Shown: one piece after another, positions 37,617 through 46,154 of the stretch
Layout of the letters: each line of letters starts with the position of its first letter
How positions within the stretch are numbered: the first letter of the stretch is position 1
DNA from: Dysgonomonas sp. 520
Lineage (GTDB): Bacteria > Bacteroidota > Bacteroidia > Bacteroidales > Dysgonomonadaceae
NCBI RefSeq assembly: GCF_010501095.1
Contig: NZ_QVMP01000018.1
Coordinates: forward strand, 3,562 to 67,561
Direction: 5' to 3'
DNA: 64,000 nt
Notes under the pieces: model-generated
What the model was told of the DNA's origin: nothing
Database searches by the model: none
Seen by the model: only the letters and a program-made list of their open reading frames with translations
Position numbers and translations under genes: made by a program

Positions 37617-37930
37617 AAGTTTCTAATGTTGTTTGTTGTGTTAAATATCTCTGTTTTAACCCTTTGCATATCTGTCACTGGGTAAGTGACGGAGGAGTGA
37701 TTTTGGATATGTTATTCTGTTTGTAATCAATTAGTTAAGAAAGGGTGAAATTGAAAAAGATAAACATTGATAAAACATGGTCGAAAAGGAGAAGTAAGTC
37801 GGGCTACTTATTTCATTCTAAGTTTTTAGAAGACAGTCACTTTCTGGTTCAGACGAAAAATGTATACGAAAAATAATTATTAGACATTGGTTAAACACGC
37901 ACAGCAACAAATACTTAAACAACAGAAAAT
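37617..37930. other. Divergent intergenic region of secreted protein and AraC regulator
   Basis: 314 bases without a gene. It holds the left arm of the 25-bp inverted repeat (37671-37695) and is otherwise AT-rich. I could not find a convincing TAnnTTTG element for either gene. Confidence 0.6.
37671..37695. repeat. 25-bp inverted repeat, left arm (with internal dyad)
   Basis: Perfect inverted match to 38719-38743 over 25 bases. Each arm is itself a dyad: GTCACT-GGGTA-AGTGAC, extending to nine-base half-sites with one mismatch (TCTGTCACT / AGTGACGGA). It lies 55-79 bases upstream of the secreted-protein start. It could be a recombination site or an operator. Confidence 0.85.
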
Positions 37931-38839
37931 ATGGAATATGAAGAAAAAGGAATTCTGTTCGTTGATCTTCAAAAAGGTCAGGAATGGAAAACAAACAGGA
38001 GAAATTGCAGCGTTATTCTCATTAGTAAAGGTCGATTGAATATTTCTTCTTTATCGCATAAAGATGAAAGGATTTCGGCAGGAAAGATATTCATGATCCC
38101 TACCGGCTACGAAACAGTCGTAAAGGCAATGGAGGAATCTGCTCTGATATCCATTGATATAAGTGAGGAAATCAATCAGTTGACATACTTTCAATCGGAC
38201 AAAACAGATGAAAATGATAACAATCAAAACCTCTATTTGACTTTCAACGAGATTGTCTCCGCATACATCGAATCGTTACAGGTCTACAAGGGTAGTAGTT
38301 TAGATTACAACTCCTTAGCAAGAATAAAAGCAAAGGAATTGATATACATACTGAAGGCGTCTTACACACAGAAAGAGCTCAGCCGTTTTTTCAGCAGCTA
38401 TATCACAAACGATTTATACTTCTCGGAACAGGTGAAATTGTTATCTCAAGATATTAAAAATATCCGCCAACTGGCTGAAATTATGAATTATAGCTATTCA
38501 GGGTTCAACAAGCGGTTCAGGCGATCGTTCGGCGTATCGGCTTACTCATGGCTCAGAAAGCGTCGGGCAAATATGGTGTATCACGATATTTATTACACGA
38601 ACAAAAGTTTGAAGCAAATATCGACAGAAAACATGTTCAGCACGCTTTCTCACTTCAACGAATTTTGTCACAAAAATCTGGGAAATTCTCCTTCCGAAAT
38701 CAGAAGAAAAAAAAGACCCCTCCGTCACTTACCCAGTGACAGAAGGCTATTATTTAGTTGTTTACCAAAGTACAAAGATAGGCAAATTATTATGAGATAT
38801 GCAATAGAACATAGATACTTTTTTCGAGAGAGAGCTTGA
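37931..38839 (+). CDS. AraC-family transcriptional regulator
   Basis: A 302-residue regulator. Residues about 1-100 look like a cupin-type sensing domain (SVILISKGRLNISSL ... ISAGKIFMIPTGYE), and residues about 170-262 form the AraC double helix-turn-helix (IRQLAEIMNYSYSGFNKRFRRSFG, then LKQISTENMFSTLSHFNEFCHKNLGNSPSEIR). The AraC domain ends at about residue 262; the remaining 40 residues are basic and unlike the family. The right arm of the 25-bp inverted repeat (38719-38743) lies exactly in this tail, so the C-terminus would change if the segment inverted (a stop would follow after the residues YAKG). The gene is divergent from a secreted-protein gene, its likely target. Confidence 0.85.
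   Translation: MEYEEKGILFVDLQKGQEWKTNRRNCSVILISKGRLNISSLSHKDERISAGKIFMIPTGYETVVKAMEESALISIDISEEINQLTYFQSDKTDENDNNQNLYLTFNEIVSAYIESLQVYKGSSLDYNSLARIKAKELIYILKASYTQKELSRFFSSYITNDLYFSEQVKLLSQDIKNIRQLAEIMNYSYSGFNKRFRRSFGVSAYSWLRKRRANMVYHDIYYTNKSLKQISTENMFSTLSHFNEFCHKNLGNSPSEIRRKKRPLRHLPSDRRLLFSCLPKYKDRQIIMRYAIEHRYFFRERA
38719..38743. repeat. 25-bp inverted repeat, right arm
   Basis: Exact inverted copy of 37671-37695, located inside the 3' end of the AraC regulator gene just after the codons for the HTH domain. The two arms bound a 1,023-base segment (37696-38718). Confidence 0.85.
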
Positions 38840-38936
38840 CTATAAAATCTTGCAGAGTTTTGTTTTTCATTCTTCCTGAATTTATTCCCCATGCAACTTC
38901 GCAGTTAAATATTCTTCAATTTTCATTGCATTTAAC

Positions 38937-38967
38937 TTGTTTATTTAAAATAAACTCCCTAATTTTG
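38937..38967 (+). promoter_or_regulatory. Candidate rpmH promoter
   Basis: TTG at 38937-38939 and TAATTTTG at 38960-38967 (TAnnTTTG) give a good Bacteroidetes promoter, with the rpmH ATG about 45 bases downstream. Confidence 0.6.
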
Positions 38968-39011
38968 CAACCCGATTGTCAAGAATATAAAACATATAAT
39001 ATAATATCGCA

Positions 39012-39173
39012 ATGAAAAGAACTTTCCAACCATCGAACAGAAAGAGAAAAAACAAACACGGTTTTCGCTCAAGAATGGCTACTGCTAACGGACGCAGAGT
39101 GTTAGCTTCTCGCAGAGCCAAAGGTAGAAAAAAACTATCAGTATCTGACGAATACCTAGGCACTAAAAAATAA
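39012..39173 (+). CDS. rpmH: 50S ribosomal protein L34
   Basis: A 53-residue, highly basic protein of the large ribosomal subunit. It begins [20 protein letters not shown] and contains [20 protein letters not shown], the diagnostic L34 sequence, with a short Bacteroidetes-type extension ([12 protein letters not shown]). It has its own promoter upstream (38937-38967) and a hairpin downstream. It is not beside rnpA or dnaA, as is common in this phylum. Confidence 0.97.
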   Translation: MKRTFQPSNRKRKNKHGFRSRMATANGRRVLASRRAKGRKKLSVSDEYLGTKK

Positions 39174-39210
39174 AAAGCCTGTTTAAAGATATTTTGTTTA
39201 AACAAAACTG

Positions 39211-39240
39211 AGTAAGAATTTATAAAATTCTTACTTTTGT
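39211..39240 (+). terminator. rpmH terminator overlapping the cvpA promoter
   Basis: GTAAGAATTT (39212-39221), loop ATA, AAATTCTTAC (39225-39234), then TTTTGTTG. The right arm overlaps TACTTTTG (39232-39239), a TAnnTTTG element 20 bases before the cvpA ATG. Confidence 0.65.
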
Positions 39241-39259
39241 TGTATATATACATTTGCTT

Positions 39260-39748
39260 ATGAATTGGTTCGACTTCTTCGTTTTTGCAGTACTTGTTTT
39301 TGCAGTAATCAAAGGCTATATGTCGGGATTCATTATGCAAATTGCCTATCTGGCAGCCTTAGTTGCCGGAACCTTGTTTGTTGGTGAAGTATCGGCATTC
39401 ATACTTCCGTACATGAAGTTCAGCCCCGAATCTATGCACTATGCAAAACCGGCTACGTTCATCATAGCATTCTTAATAATCGGGTTAGCCATCATACTGA
39501 TGGGGAAATTTCTCACCGGCATACTGAAAACTATAAAACTGAACCTGCCCAACAGGCTTGCAGGCAGCTTATTCTGCACGATAAAATATTTCTTCCTGCT
39601 AAGCCTTCTTGTCAATCTCGTTGCCCAGTTCCAAATAAACGAACCAACAGCGACCAATACCGAAGATACTTCACTCACATACCCCTACGTTAAAGCCGTA
39701 GTACCCAAAATCATACCATATTTCAGAATGGTAAAGGAGAATGTATAA
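39260..39748 (+). CDS. CvpA-family membrane protein
   Basis: A 162-residue inner-membrane protein with four hydrophobic segments. The N-terminus MNWFDFFVFAVLVFAVIKGYMSGFIMQ matches the CvpA/colicin V production family, linked in other bacteria to envelope integrity and colicin V secretion; its biochemical role is unsettled. I use the ATG at 39260; a TTG two codons earlier is in frame but less likely. The gene has its own -7 element (39232-39239). Confidence 0.85.
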   Translation: MNWFDFFVFAVLVFAVIKGYMSGFIMQIAYLAALVAGTLFVGEVSAFILPYMKFSPESMHYAKPATFIIAFLIIGLAIILMGKFLTGILKTIKLNLPNRLAGSLFCTIKYFFLLSLLVNLVAQFQINEPTATNTEDTSLTYPYVKAVVPKIIPYFRMVKENV

Positions 39749-39836
39749 TCGCAACTATCCGATTTTTTTTTCTGTAATAGACTGACTCTTATATTCTTTT
39801 TTCCGAAAAACGACACTAGCAATCAATTAAAAGCAG

Positions 39837-39844
39837 TAAATTTG
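39837..39844 (+). promoter_or_regulatory. Candidate -7 element of patatin-like gene
   Basis: TAAATTTG fits TAnnTTTG, 39 bases before the ATG at 39884. Confidence 0.5.
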
Positions 39845-39883
39845 TATTTTCGACTAAAGACATATTTTTAAGCATATCTATTC

Positions 39884-40678
39884 ATGAATAATAGCAGAGA
39901 ATACCCCTACAAATTAGGTTTAGCATTAAGTGGAGGTGGCGCGAAAGGCTTCGCTCATCTTGGCGTACTTCAGGCTATGGACGAAATAGGTATTAAACCC
40001 CAGGTTATAGCCGGAACCAGTGCCGGTTCTTTAGCCGGAGTTTTGTATGCCGACGGGTATGCTCCGCAAGAAATAGCCGAAATATTCAAGAAAAAGGCAT
40101 TCTCGGAATTTGCCAAATTTACAATACCAAGTGCCGGCATTTTTAAAAGTGACAAAATAGAAACCTTTCTGAAACAGTACTTAAGGGCAAAAACTTTTGA
40201 GCAACTGCAAACACCTCTTTTTGTCACAGCCACCGATATAGAGGAAGGCATCAGCACCCATTTTTCGGAAGGTACACTTATCCCAACCATTGTTGCCTCC
40301 TGTTCTGTTCCGATAATATTCACGCCAAAAGAAATTGATGGCAAATATTATGTCGACGGAGGATTATTCAAGAATTTTCCGGTATCAGTGATCAAACCTT
40401 TATGCGAAAAGATTGTTGGAGTAAATGTAGCACCTCTGACAAAGATGAAATATAAGAAATCTATGCTACATGTGGCAGAAAGGTCTTTTCACTACATGTC
40501 ATCATCCAACACTTTGTATGACAGGAAATTGTGCGATATATTGATTGAATCTACAAACGTCTCGAAATATACAATGTTCGACCTCGATCATGTAGACGAA
40601 ATCTACAAAATAGGATATGATACATCTAAAGAAATATTACTAAAAGAGTTAAACAAAATCAAATTAGTTACAATATGA
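39884..40678 (+). CDS. Patatin-like phospholipase
   Basis: A 264-residue serine lipase of the patatin/RssA type. The oxyanion-hole motif SGGGAKGFAHLGVL is at residues 16-29, the nucleophile elbow GTSAG has Ser46, and the catalytic-dyad aspartate is D158 in YYVDGGLFKNFPV. The family hydrolyses phospholipid or lipid acyl esters. There is no signal peptide, so it acts in the cytoplasm or at the inner membrane. Its stop codon overlaps the start of the GH13 gene in ATGA, indicating translational coupling. A TAnnTTTG element lies upstream. Confidence 0.93.
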   Translation: MNNSREYPYKLGLALSGGGAKGFAHLGVLQAMDEIGIKPQVIAGTSAGSLAGVLYADGYAPQEIAEIFKKKAFSEFAKFTIPSAGIFKSDKIETFLKQYLRAKTFEQLQTPLFVTATDIEEGISTHFSEGTLIPTIVASCSVPIIFTPKEIDGKYYVDGGLFKNFPVSVIKPLCEKIVGVNVAPLTKMKYKKSMLHVAERSFHYMSSSNTLYDRKLCDILIESTNVSKYTMFDLDHVDEIYKIGYDTSKEILLKELNKIKLVTI

Positions 40679-42363
40679 AAGGTAAGTTATTGATCTATCA
40701 GGTATTTCCAAGATGGTTTGGAAACACAACAAATGTCAATAAAGAAAACGGAACAATAGAAGAAAACGGGGTTGGGAAATTCAGTTCATTCACAACAAAG
40801 GCTCTTTCCGAAATCAGAAAAATGGGTTTTTCCCATATCTGGTATACCGGAGTAATAGAACATGCCACAAAAACCGACTACTCAGGCTTCGGTATAAAAA
40901 AAGATCATCCCGACGTAGTGAAGGGAAATGCCGGATCCCCTTATGCCATCAAGGACTATTATGATGTTGACCCCGATTTGGCCGACTCGGTAGAGTTCAG
41001 GATGGAAGAATTTGAAGACCTGGTTGAAAGATCGCACAAGCAGGACTTAAAAGTTATTGTAGATTTTGTTGCCAACCATGTTGCCCGCCAATATTTTTCG
41101 GATGCAAAACGCCGAAAGGTAGACAATCTGGGAGAAAAAGACGATACATCCAGAGCCTTTGCTCCGGATAATAATTTTTATTATACACCGAATCAAGAAC
41201 TTTACCTCGACTTTGCTGCCGACAAAGGAGAAAATGCCTATCACGAATTTCCGGCAAAAGCAACAGGTAACGACAGATTTGACAACACTCCCAATTTTTA
41301 CGATTGGTACGAAACTGTCAAGTTAAACTATGGGGTTGACTACGCAAACGGGCGTAACAAATATTTTATACCCGAACCCGACACCTGGTACAAAATGAAA
41401 GACATCTTGCTTTTTTGGGCATCGAAAGGCGTCGACGGTTTCCGCTGCGATATGGCAGAAATGGTTCCCGTCGAATTCTGGAACTGGGTGATTCCGAAAA
41501 TCAAAAGCAAATATAAGTCAATCACTTTCATTGCCGAGGTATACAATCCGAACGAATATGCAAGTTATATTCAGGCAGGATTCGACTATCTGTACGACAA
41601 AGTCGGACTTTACGATTCGCTCAAAAACATTATTACAGGCAACCGCCCCAGCTCAGACATAACCGGCTGCTGGCAAAGTCTGGGCGATTTGCAACCTCAC
41701 ATGCTCAACTTTCTCGAAAATCATGACGAGCAGCGCATTGCATCCGATTTCTTTGCAAAAGACCCGTTCAAAGCCATTCCGGGACTCATTGTTTCAGCAA
41801 CAATGAACACTTGCCCGTTCATGGTATACTCGGGACAAGAACTCGGCGAAAAAGGCATGGATAAAGAAGGTTTCAGCGGCATTGACGGACGAACAACCAT
41901 ATTCGATTACTGGTCTGTCGATTCTATCCGCAACTGGTACAATGACGGCAAATTCGGACTAAGCAATTTGACTGAAGATCAGAAAAATCTGAGAAAAATA
42001 TACACAAAGATACTGTCTCTTTGTTCTTCCGAACAGGCCATATCCGATGGTAAGTTTTTCGATGTCATGTATGTAAACTATGACAATCCCGATTTTGACC
42101 CAACCAAACAATATGCATTTTTCAGAGGATATAAAAAAGACCTGTTGCTTATTGTTGCCAATTTTGACGATAAGGCGGTAAATATCAACATCAATATACC
42201 TGAGGCAGTATACGACTACCTCAATATTGACGCCTCGAAGTTCAGGTCGGCTAAAGATTTATTATCCAACAAAAAACAATCGTTAAAATCCGGTCTATCA
42301 TCTAGCTTCGAAACCAAATTGGAAGCATATAGCGGAAGAATTTTCAAATTTGTAGTAGAATAG
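40675..42363 (+). CDS. GH13 alpha-amylase-family protein
   Basis: A 562-residue glycoside hydrolase family 13 protein. The TIM-barrel landmarks are visible: VDFVANHVARQ near 130 (region I), GFRCDMAE with the nucleophile D259, FIAEVYNP with the acid/base E288 and FLENHDEQR with the third acid D351. It lacks a signal peptide, so it is probably a cytoplasmic alpha-glucan enzyme (maltodextrin or glycogen metabolism); a separate C-terminal beta domain starts near 480. The exact specificity cannot be read. It is translated from an ATGA overlap with the patatin gene. Confidence 0.93.
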   Translation: MKGKLLIYQVFPRWFGNTTNVNKENGTIEENGVGKFSSFTTKALSEIRKMGFSHIWYTGVIEHATKTDYSGFGIKKDHPDVVKGNAGSPYAIKDYYDVDPDLADSVEFRMEEFEDLVERSHKQDLKVIVDFVANHVARQYFSDAKRRKVDNLGEKDDTSRAFAPDNNFYYTPNQELYLDFAADKGENAYHEFPAKATGNDRFDNTPNFYDWYETVKLNYGVDYANGRNKYFIPEPDTWYKMKDILLFWASKGVDGFRCDMAEMVPVEFWNWVIPKIKSKYKSITFIAEVYNPNEYASYIQAGFDYLYDKVGLYDSLKNIITGNRPSSDITGCWQSLGDLQPHMLNFLENHDEQRIASDFFAKDPFKAIPGLIVSATMNTCPFMVYSGQELGEKGMDKEGFSGIDGRTTIFDYWSVDSIRNWYNDGKFGLSNLTEDQKNLRKIYTKILSLCSSEQAISDGKFFDVMYVNYDNPDFDPTKQYAFFRGYKKDLLLIVANFDDKAVNININIPEAVYDYLNIDASKFRSAKDLLSNKKQSLKSGLSSSFETKLEAYSGRIFKFVVE

Positions 42364-42398
42364 TTAGAAAAGAGGGACTGTAATACTAAATAGTTTTA

Positions 42399-42406
42399 TA
42401 AATTTG
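42399..42406 (+). promoter_or_regulatory. Candidate -7 element of prs
   Basis: TAAATTTG fits TAnnTTTG. It implies a leader of about 140 bases before prs at 42553, in which TAAGGT (42424-42429) can pair with ACCTTA (42464-42469) and GCAAA (42431-42435) with TTTGC (42449-42453). Confidence 0.5.
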
Positions 42407-42552
42407 CACCATCAAAACACAAGTAAGGTCGCAAACTTATTTTATTGCTTTGCAAGTAAAACAACCTTAGCGGGTTACAACTTGATAATAAATCATTAAG
42501 TATTTTTATACTCAATTAATTAGTCACTCAAAAAACATAAGAGAAGAAGAAA

Positions 42553-43488
42553 ATGGAAAAGGAGCCTTTTAAAATTTTTTCAGGAACAAATTCACGCTAT
42601 TTGGCAGAAAAAATATGTAAAAGTTTAGGATGCACCCTCGGAAACATGAATATTGAACGTTTTGCCGACGGGGAATTCTCTGTTTCGTACGAAGAATCAA
42701 TCAGAGGACATCAGGTTTTTCTGGTGCAATCGACATTTCCAAACTCGGACAACCTCCTCGAACTTCTCTTGATGATCGACGCTGCTAAAAGAGCTTCTGC
42801 CAGATCAATAGTAGCCGTTATCCCTTATTTCGGATGGGCTCGCCAAGACAGAAAAGACAAACCCCGTGTATCCATCGGAGCTAAACTTATTGCCGATATG
42901 CTAAGCGCTGCGGGGATACACAGGCTTATAACCATGGATTTGCATGCCGACCAGATACAGGGATTCTTCAATGTTCCTGTCGACCACTTGTATGCTTCCG
43001 CAATTTTCACAGAATATATCAATACGCTGGACAAAGAAAATTTGGTTATAGCAACACCAGACGTTGGTGGTACAAAAAGAGCCAGTTCGTATGCCAAATA
43101 TTTCGGAATACCGATGGTTATTTGCTACAAATTGCGTAAAAAAGCTAACGAAATTTCGGAAATGCAAATCATTGGAGACGTGGAAGGCATGGACGTTTTA
43201 TTGGTGGACGACATTGTTGATACTGCCGGTACAATTACAAAAGCAGCCGATTTGATGATGGCACACGGAGCTCGTTCCGTAAAAGCGATTGCCAGTCATG
43301 CTGTGATGTCGGATCCGGCTTCGGCTCGTGTAGACCAGTCCAGCTTATCTGAAATTTTATTTACCGACAGCATCCCTTATTCAAAGAAATGCGAAAAAGT
43401 AACCATCCTGTCGGTTGCCGATGTTTTTGCCGAATCCATTCGCAGGGTTCGCCTCAATGAGTCGATCAGTTCTCTTTATGTCCTTTAA
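42553..43488 (+). CDS. prs: Ribose-phosphate pyrophosphokinase
   Basis: PRPP synthetase makes 5-phosphoribosyl-1-pyrophosphate from ribose-5-phosphate and ATP for nucleotide, histidine and NAD synthesis. The 311-residue length is normal. Motifs: FADGEFSV near 38, the catalytic flexible-loop region FGWARQDRKDKPR near 95, the DLHADQIQGFF metal/ATP site near 135 and the PRPP-binding VLLVDDIVDTAGT near 217. It has its own promoter candidate and a long leader. Confidence 0.97.
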   Translation: MEKEPFKIFSGTNSRYLAEKICKSLGCTLGNMNIERFADGEFSVSYEESIRGHQVFLVQSTFPNSDNLLELLLMIDAAKRASARSIVAVIPYFGWARQDRKDKPRVSIGAKLIADMLSAAGIHRLITMDLHADQIQGFFNVPVDHLYASAIFTEYINTLDKENLVIATPDVGGTKRASSYAKYFGIPMVICYKLRKKANEISEMQIIGDVEGMDVLLVDDIVDTAGTITKAADLMMAHGARSVKAIASHAVMSDPASARVDQSSLSEILFTDSIPYSKKCEKVTILSVADVFAESIRRVRLNESISSLYVL

Positions 43489-43547
43489 ACACAAGGGATG
43501 TAAATAAAATTAGTAAAAAATTTGATACCCATCACACTATACAAAAT

Positions 43548-44213
43548 ATGACTGTACATCATGAAGGGCGCGGAGTTCTGGCTACACTAACAATCCTTTT
43601 GATTCTCATCAATGGGTGTATGTTACGTTTTTGCCCATATTCAATACTCAACTATCTCGTATTAGCAGCTTCTATAATATTCTTTCTGATAGTACTAAAT
43701 TTTTATAGAAGTCCATACAGAAGATTTTCCGGAAATATGCGGGACTCGGTTGTTGCCCCTGCCGACGGTAAAATTGTTGCCATAGAGGAAGTGTTTGAAC
43801 CCGAATATTTTAAAGACAAAAGATTGCAGGTTTCCATCTTCATGTCTCCCCTCAATGTTCATGCCAATTGGTTTCCGGTAAACGGAAAAGTTGTGCTAAA
43901 GAAACATCACAAAGGGCGTTTTCAGGCTGCTTACCTACCCAAGTCTAGCACGGAAAACGAAAGATCGACAGTCGTCATTCAAAGGGAAGATGGCACGGAA
44001 GTACTTGTCAGACAGGTTGCCGGAGCTATGGCTAGGCGCATCATAACTTACCCCGAAGTTGGGCATGATGCTCATATTGATGAACATTTCGGATTCATCA
44101 AACTTGGCTCCAGAGTAGATGTTTATCTGCCGGTGGGCACCCCTGTATTGGTAGACATGGATCAAAAAGTAACGGGAAATCAAACAGTTATCGCAGAACT
44201 TCCCATAAAATAA
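43548..44213 (+). CDS. psd: Phosphatidylserine decarboxylase, short form
   Basis: This enzyme turns phosphatidylserine into phosphatidylethanolamine. The 221-residue protein is of the short, archaeal/Bacteroidetes-type form, with two N-terminal membrane segments, VVAPADGKI near 71 and the self-cleavage site LGSRVDVYLP, where processing between G187 and S188 creates the pyruvoyl group. It is followed after 7 bases by pssA, so the two phospholipid genes form one transcription unit. Confidence 0.95.
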   Translation: MTVHHEGRGVLATLTILLILINGCMLRFCPYSILNYLVLAASIIFFLIVLNFYRSPYRRFSGNMRDSVVAPADGKIVAIEEVFEPEYFKDKRLQVSIFMSPLNVHANWFPVNGKVVLKKHHKGRFQAAYLPKSSTENERSTVVIQREDGTEVLVRQVAGAMARRIITYPEVGHDAHIDEHFGFIKLGSRVDVYLPVGTPVLVDMDQKVTGNQTVIAELPIK

Positions 44214-44220
44214 GACACTG

Positions 44221-44925
44221 ATGAAAAAACATATTCCAAATCTATTCACTTGCCTCAATCTATTTTCAGGATGTATTGCTTGCACAATGGCTTTTCAAGG
44301 TGAATATTTTTGGGTTGTATTTTTCGTAATATTGGGGAGTATTTTCGATTTTTTCGATGGATTTATGGCTCGCCTGCTCAAAGCATACTCCGACATTGGC
44401 AAAGAACTGGATTCGTTGGCCGACCTCGTGAGTTTCGGTGTTGCACCCAGCCTTATCGTTTTTCATTACATTACAAGTGCCTTAGGTGCTGAATCGGCTC
44501 TACATTCGTTGCAAAATATCCTACCCTATTTTGCATTTGTCCTGACCATATTTTCAGCTCTTAGATTGGCTAAATTCAATATTGATACTAGGCAGACTAC
44601 CTCTTTCATCGGATTGCCAACACCAGCCAACGCATTGTTCTGGATCAGCTTATGCTATGGATTGAATGAAAAATTTGTAGCATCCGACACCATTGTATAC
44701 ATAATAATAGTTCTGATTGTTATTTTCTCATTACTGATGGTTTCCGAGATTCCGATGTTTTCCTTAAAGGTAAAAAACCTAAAATTGAAAGGGAATGAAT
44801 TAAAGTACCTTTTAATAATCTTCTGCATAGCAGCCATTGCAATATGGCAAATAATGGGTATAGCAGCTACAATTATCTTCTACATAGCCTTGACGCTTGT
44901 CTCATACAAGAAAGTGAAGGAATGA
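44221..44925 (+). CDS. pssA: CDP-diacylglycerol-serine O-phosphatidyltransferase
   Basis: Makes phosphatidylserine from CDP-diacylglycerol and serine, immediately feeding the psd product encoded upstream. The 234-residue membrane protein carries the CDP-alcohol phosphotransferase motif, D-G-x2-A-R-x8-G-x3-D-x3-D, at DFFDGFMARLLKAYSDIGK and ELDSLAD (about residues 44-67), and six or more hydrophobic helices. The N-terminus KKHIPNLFTCLNLFSGCIA is typical. It is coupled to psd by a 7-base gap. Confidence 0.96.
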   Translation: MKKHIPNLFTCLNLFSGCIACTMAFQGEYFWVVFFVILGSIFDFFDGFMARLLKAYSDIGKELDSLADLVSFGVAPSLIVFHYITSALGAESALHSLQNILPYFAFVLTIFSALRLAKFNIDTRQTTSFIGLPTPANALFWISLCYGLNEKFVASDTIVYIIIVLIVIFSLLMVSEIPMFSLKVKNLKLKGNELKYLLIIFCIAAIAIWQIMGIAATIIFYIALTLVSYKKVKE

Positions 44926-45021
44926 ACAAAAACCACGCATAACTCGTTAAAATAACGAAACAAGTTTCTTTGTTTATCTTAGAATTTATATCTTTAATCT
45001 CTGATTTTAACAAAAAGAGTT

Positions 45022-45291
45022 ATGTCATTTCTATTATTTTTCTTTTTTCTTATACTTGTTCTGTTCATTACGGTGCTGTCCATAGGTGGAGGTATTGTAA
45101 GAGGCATTTTGCGTTTATTATTCGGCAAGAATGTTTCCCGCCAATATCAGAGCAGACAACAAGGAAGAGGCAGTTACAATTACAGCAATTCTGAGTCAAA
45201 AGACAGCAGAGACCATCAACATACAGGACAAAAAAAGATATTCTCTAAAGAAGAAGGAGAATATATTGATTTTGAAGAAATTACGGAATAA
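45022..45291 (+). CDS. Small membrane protein, DUF4834-like
   Basis: An 89-residue protein with a single N-terminal membrane helix (about residues 2-24), a short basic stretch, and a polar tail rich in Ser, Gln and Asn that ends with EGEYIDFEEI, a motif I associate with DUF4834. The family is Bacteroidetes-specific, often downstream of pssA, and has no known role. It lies 96 bases after pssA in the same direction. Confidence 0.7.
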   Translation: MSFLLFFFFLILVLFITVLSIGGGIVRGILRLLFGKNVSRQYQSRQQGRGSYNYSNSESKDSRDHQHTGQKKIFSKEEGEYIDFEEITE

Positions 45292-45306
45292 CTTATAACA
45301 TAACAA

Positions 45307-46065
45307 TCAACCAATTACCTTATATTTAAAAGCATTCTTATATATTTTTTCATTTTCTTTATATCCGGTTGGATAGCCATGAGCATCTATAAAATAGCTT
45401 CTCTGCACATTTTCATAATTACCACCCTGTCTGGTTTTCCAGTTATTGTTTCCAACATGACCCACAAGACCTCCTTTATATACCCAATACCATTTAGGAG
45501 TGATTTGATTGGAGAAAATACTTTTGCTATTGTCATATCCATATACAAATTTTGAACTTTGATATTCTTTTCCACAAAAAGAAGAATAAGAAACTATCTC
45601 TATTAAATTATTATTATCGTATTCGTATAGAGTATAATGAATACCTGAATACATTTTAATAATGAGACCTTTGGCATTTAATATTAAGGTATCTCGCGCC
45701 ATCATAGCCGGATCCGGATATCCTTTGTACATAAAGACTCCTCTTTCTGCAAAAATAGAATCCCCATTATATGCAAACCATTCATAATGTTGGTTATCAT
45801 CCTCTACTTTCTCAAGGAATCCATCTTCTGAATAGGTAAATATTTCTTCTGAATAACCTTTAGAATAGTAAAGATCCCATTTATGCTTTAATTTCGTAAT
45901 TCTATTCGACGAATCGTATTCTAAAATCATTGATTGAGCCCCATCCTCATCAACAAGATTTATTTCTGTCAAAAGTTTTAACTTATCCTCATCGTCATCA
46001 TCTCTACAAGAAGAAAAACCAATTATCAAAAGTACAATAGATAATAATAGAGTAAATAATTTCAT
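45307..46065 (-). CDS. Lipoprotein of unknown function
   Basis: A 252-residue lipoprotein (lipobox FSSC near residue 20, followed by an acidic RDDDDEDK run that is typical of surface-exposed Bacteroidetes lipoproteins). The body contains repeated Tyr/Asp-rich segments such as LEYDSSNRITKLKH, YSEDGFLEKVE and YEYDNNNLIEIVSYS, which are like the YD-type or DUF4595 beta repeats. No catalytic motif is seen. It is leftward, lies downstream of asnS after a terminator, and is convergent with the DUF4834 gene. Confidence 0.7.
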   Translation of the reverse strand: MKLFTLLLSIVLLIIGFSSCRDDDDEDKLKLLTEINLVDEDGAQSMILEYDSSNRITKLKHKWDLYYSKGYSEEIFTYSEDGFLEKVEDDNQHYEWFAYNGDSIFAERGVFMYKGYPDPAMMARDTLILNAKGLIIKMYSGIHYTLYEYDNNNLIEIVSYSSFCGKEYQSSKFVYGYDNSKSIFSNQITPKWYWVYKGGLVGHVGNNNWKTRQGGNYENVQRSYFIDAHGYPTGYKENEKIYKNAFKYKVIG

Positions 46066-46104
46066 TATGCTTGCTCTTTATTTTGTCAAGATTCAATCTA
46101 AAAT

Positions 46105-46139
46105 AAAAAAGGAACTGGAAATATTTCAGTTCCTTTTTT
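46105..46139 (-). terminator. Rho-independent terminator of asnS
   Basis: AAAAAAGGAACTG (46105-46117) pairs with CAGTTCCTTTTTT (46127-46139). On the minus strand the stem ends in a T-run 16 bases after the asnS stop. Confidence 0.9.
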
Positions 46140-46154
46140 ATTCATAATACTTAT

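Noticed and set aside
37671-38743. Transposon ends around the AraC gene
   Set aside because: No transposase is present and no target-site duplication is seen next to the arms; an invertible segment or operator pair fits better.
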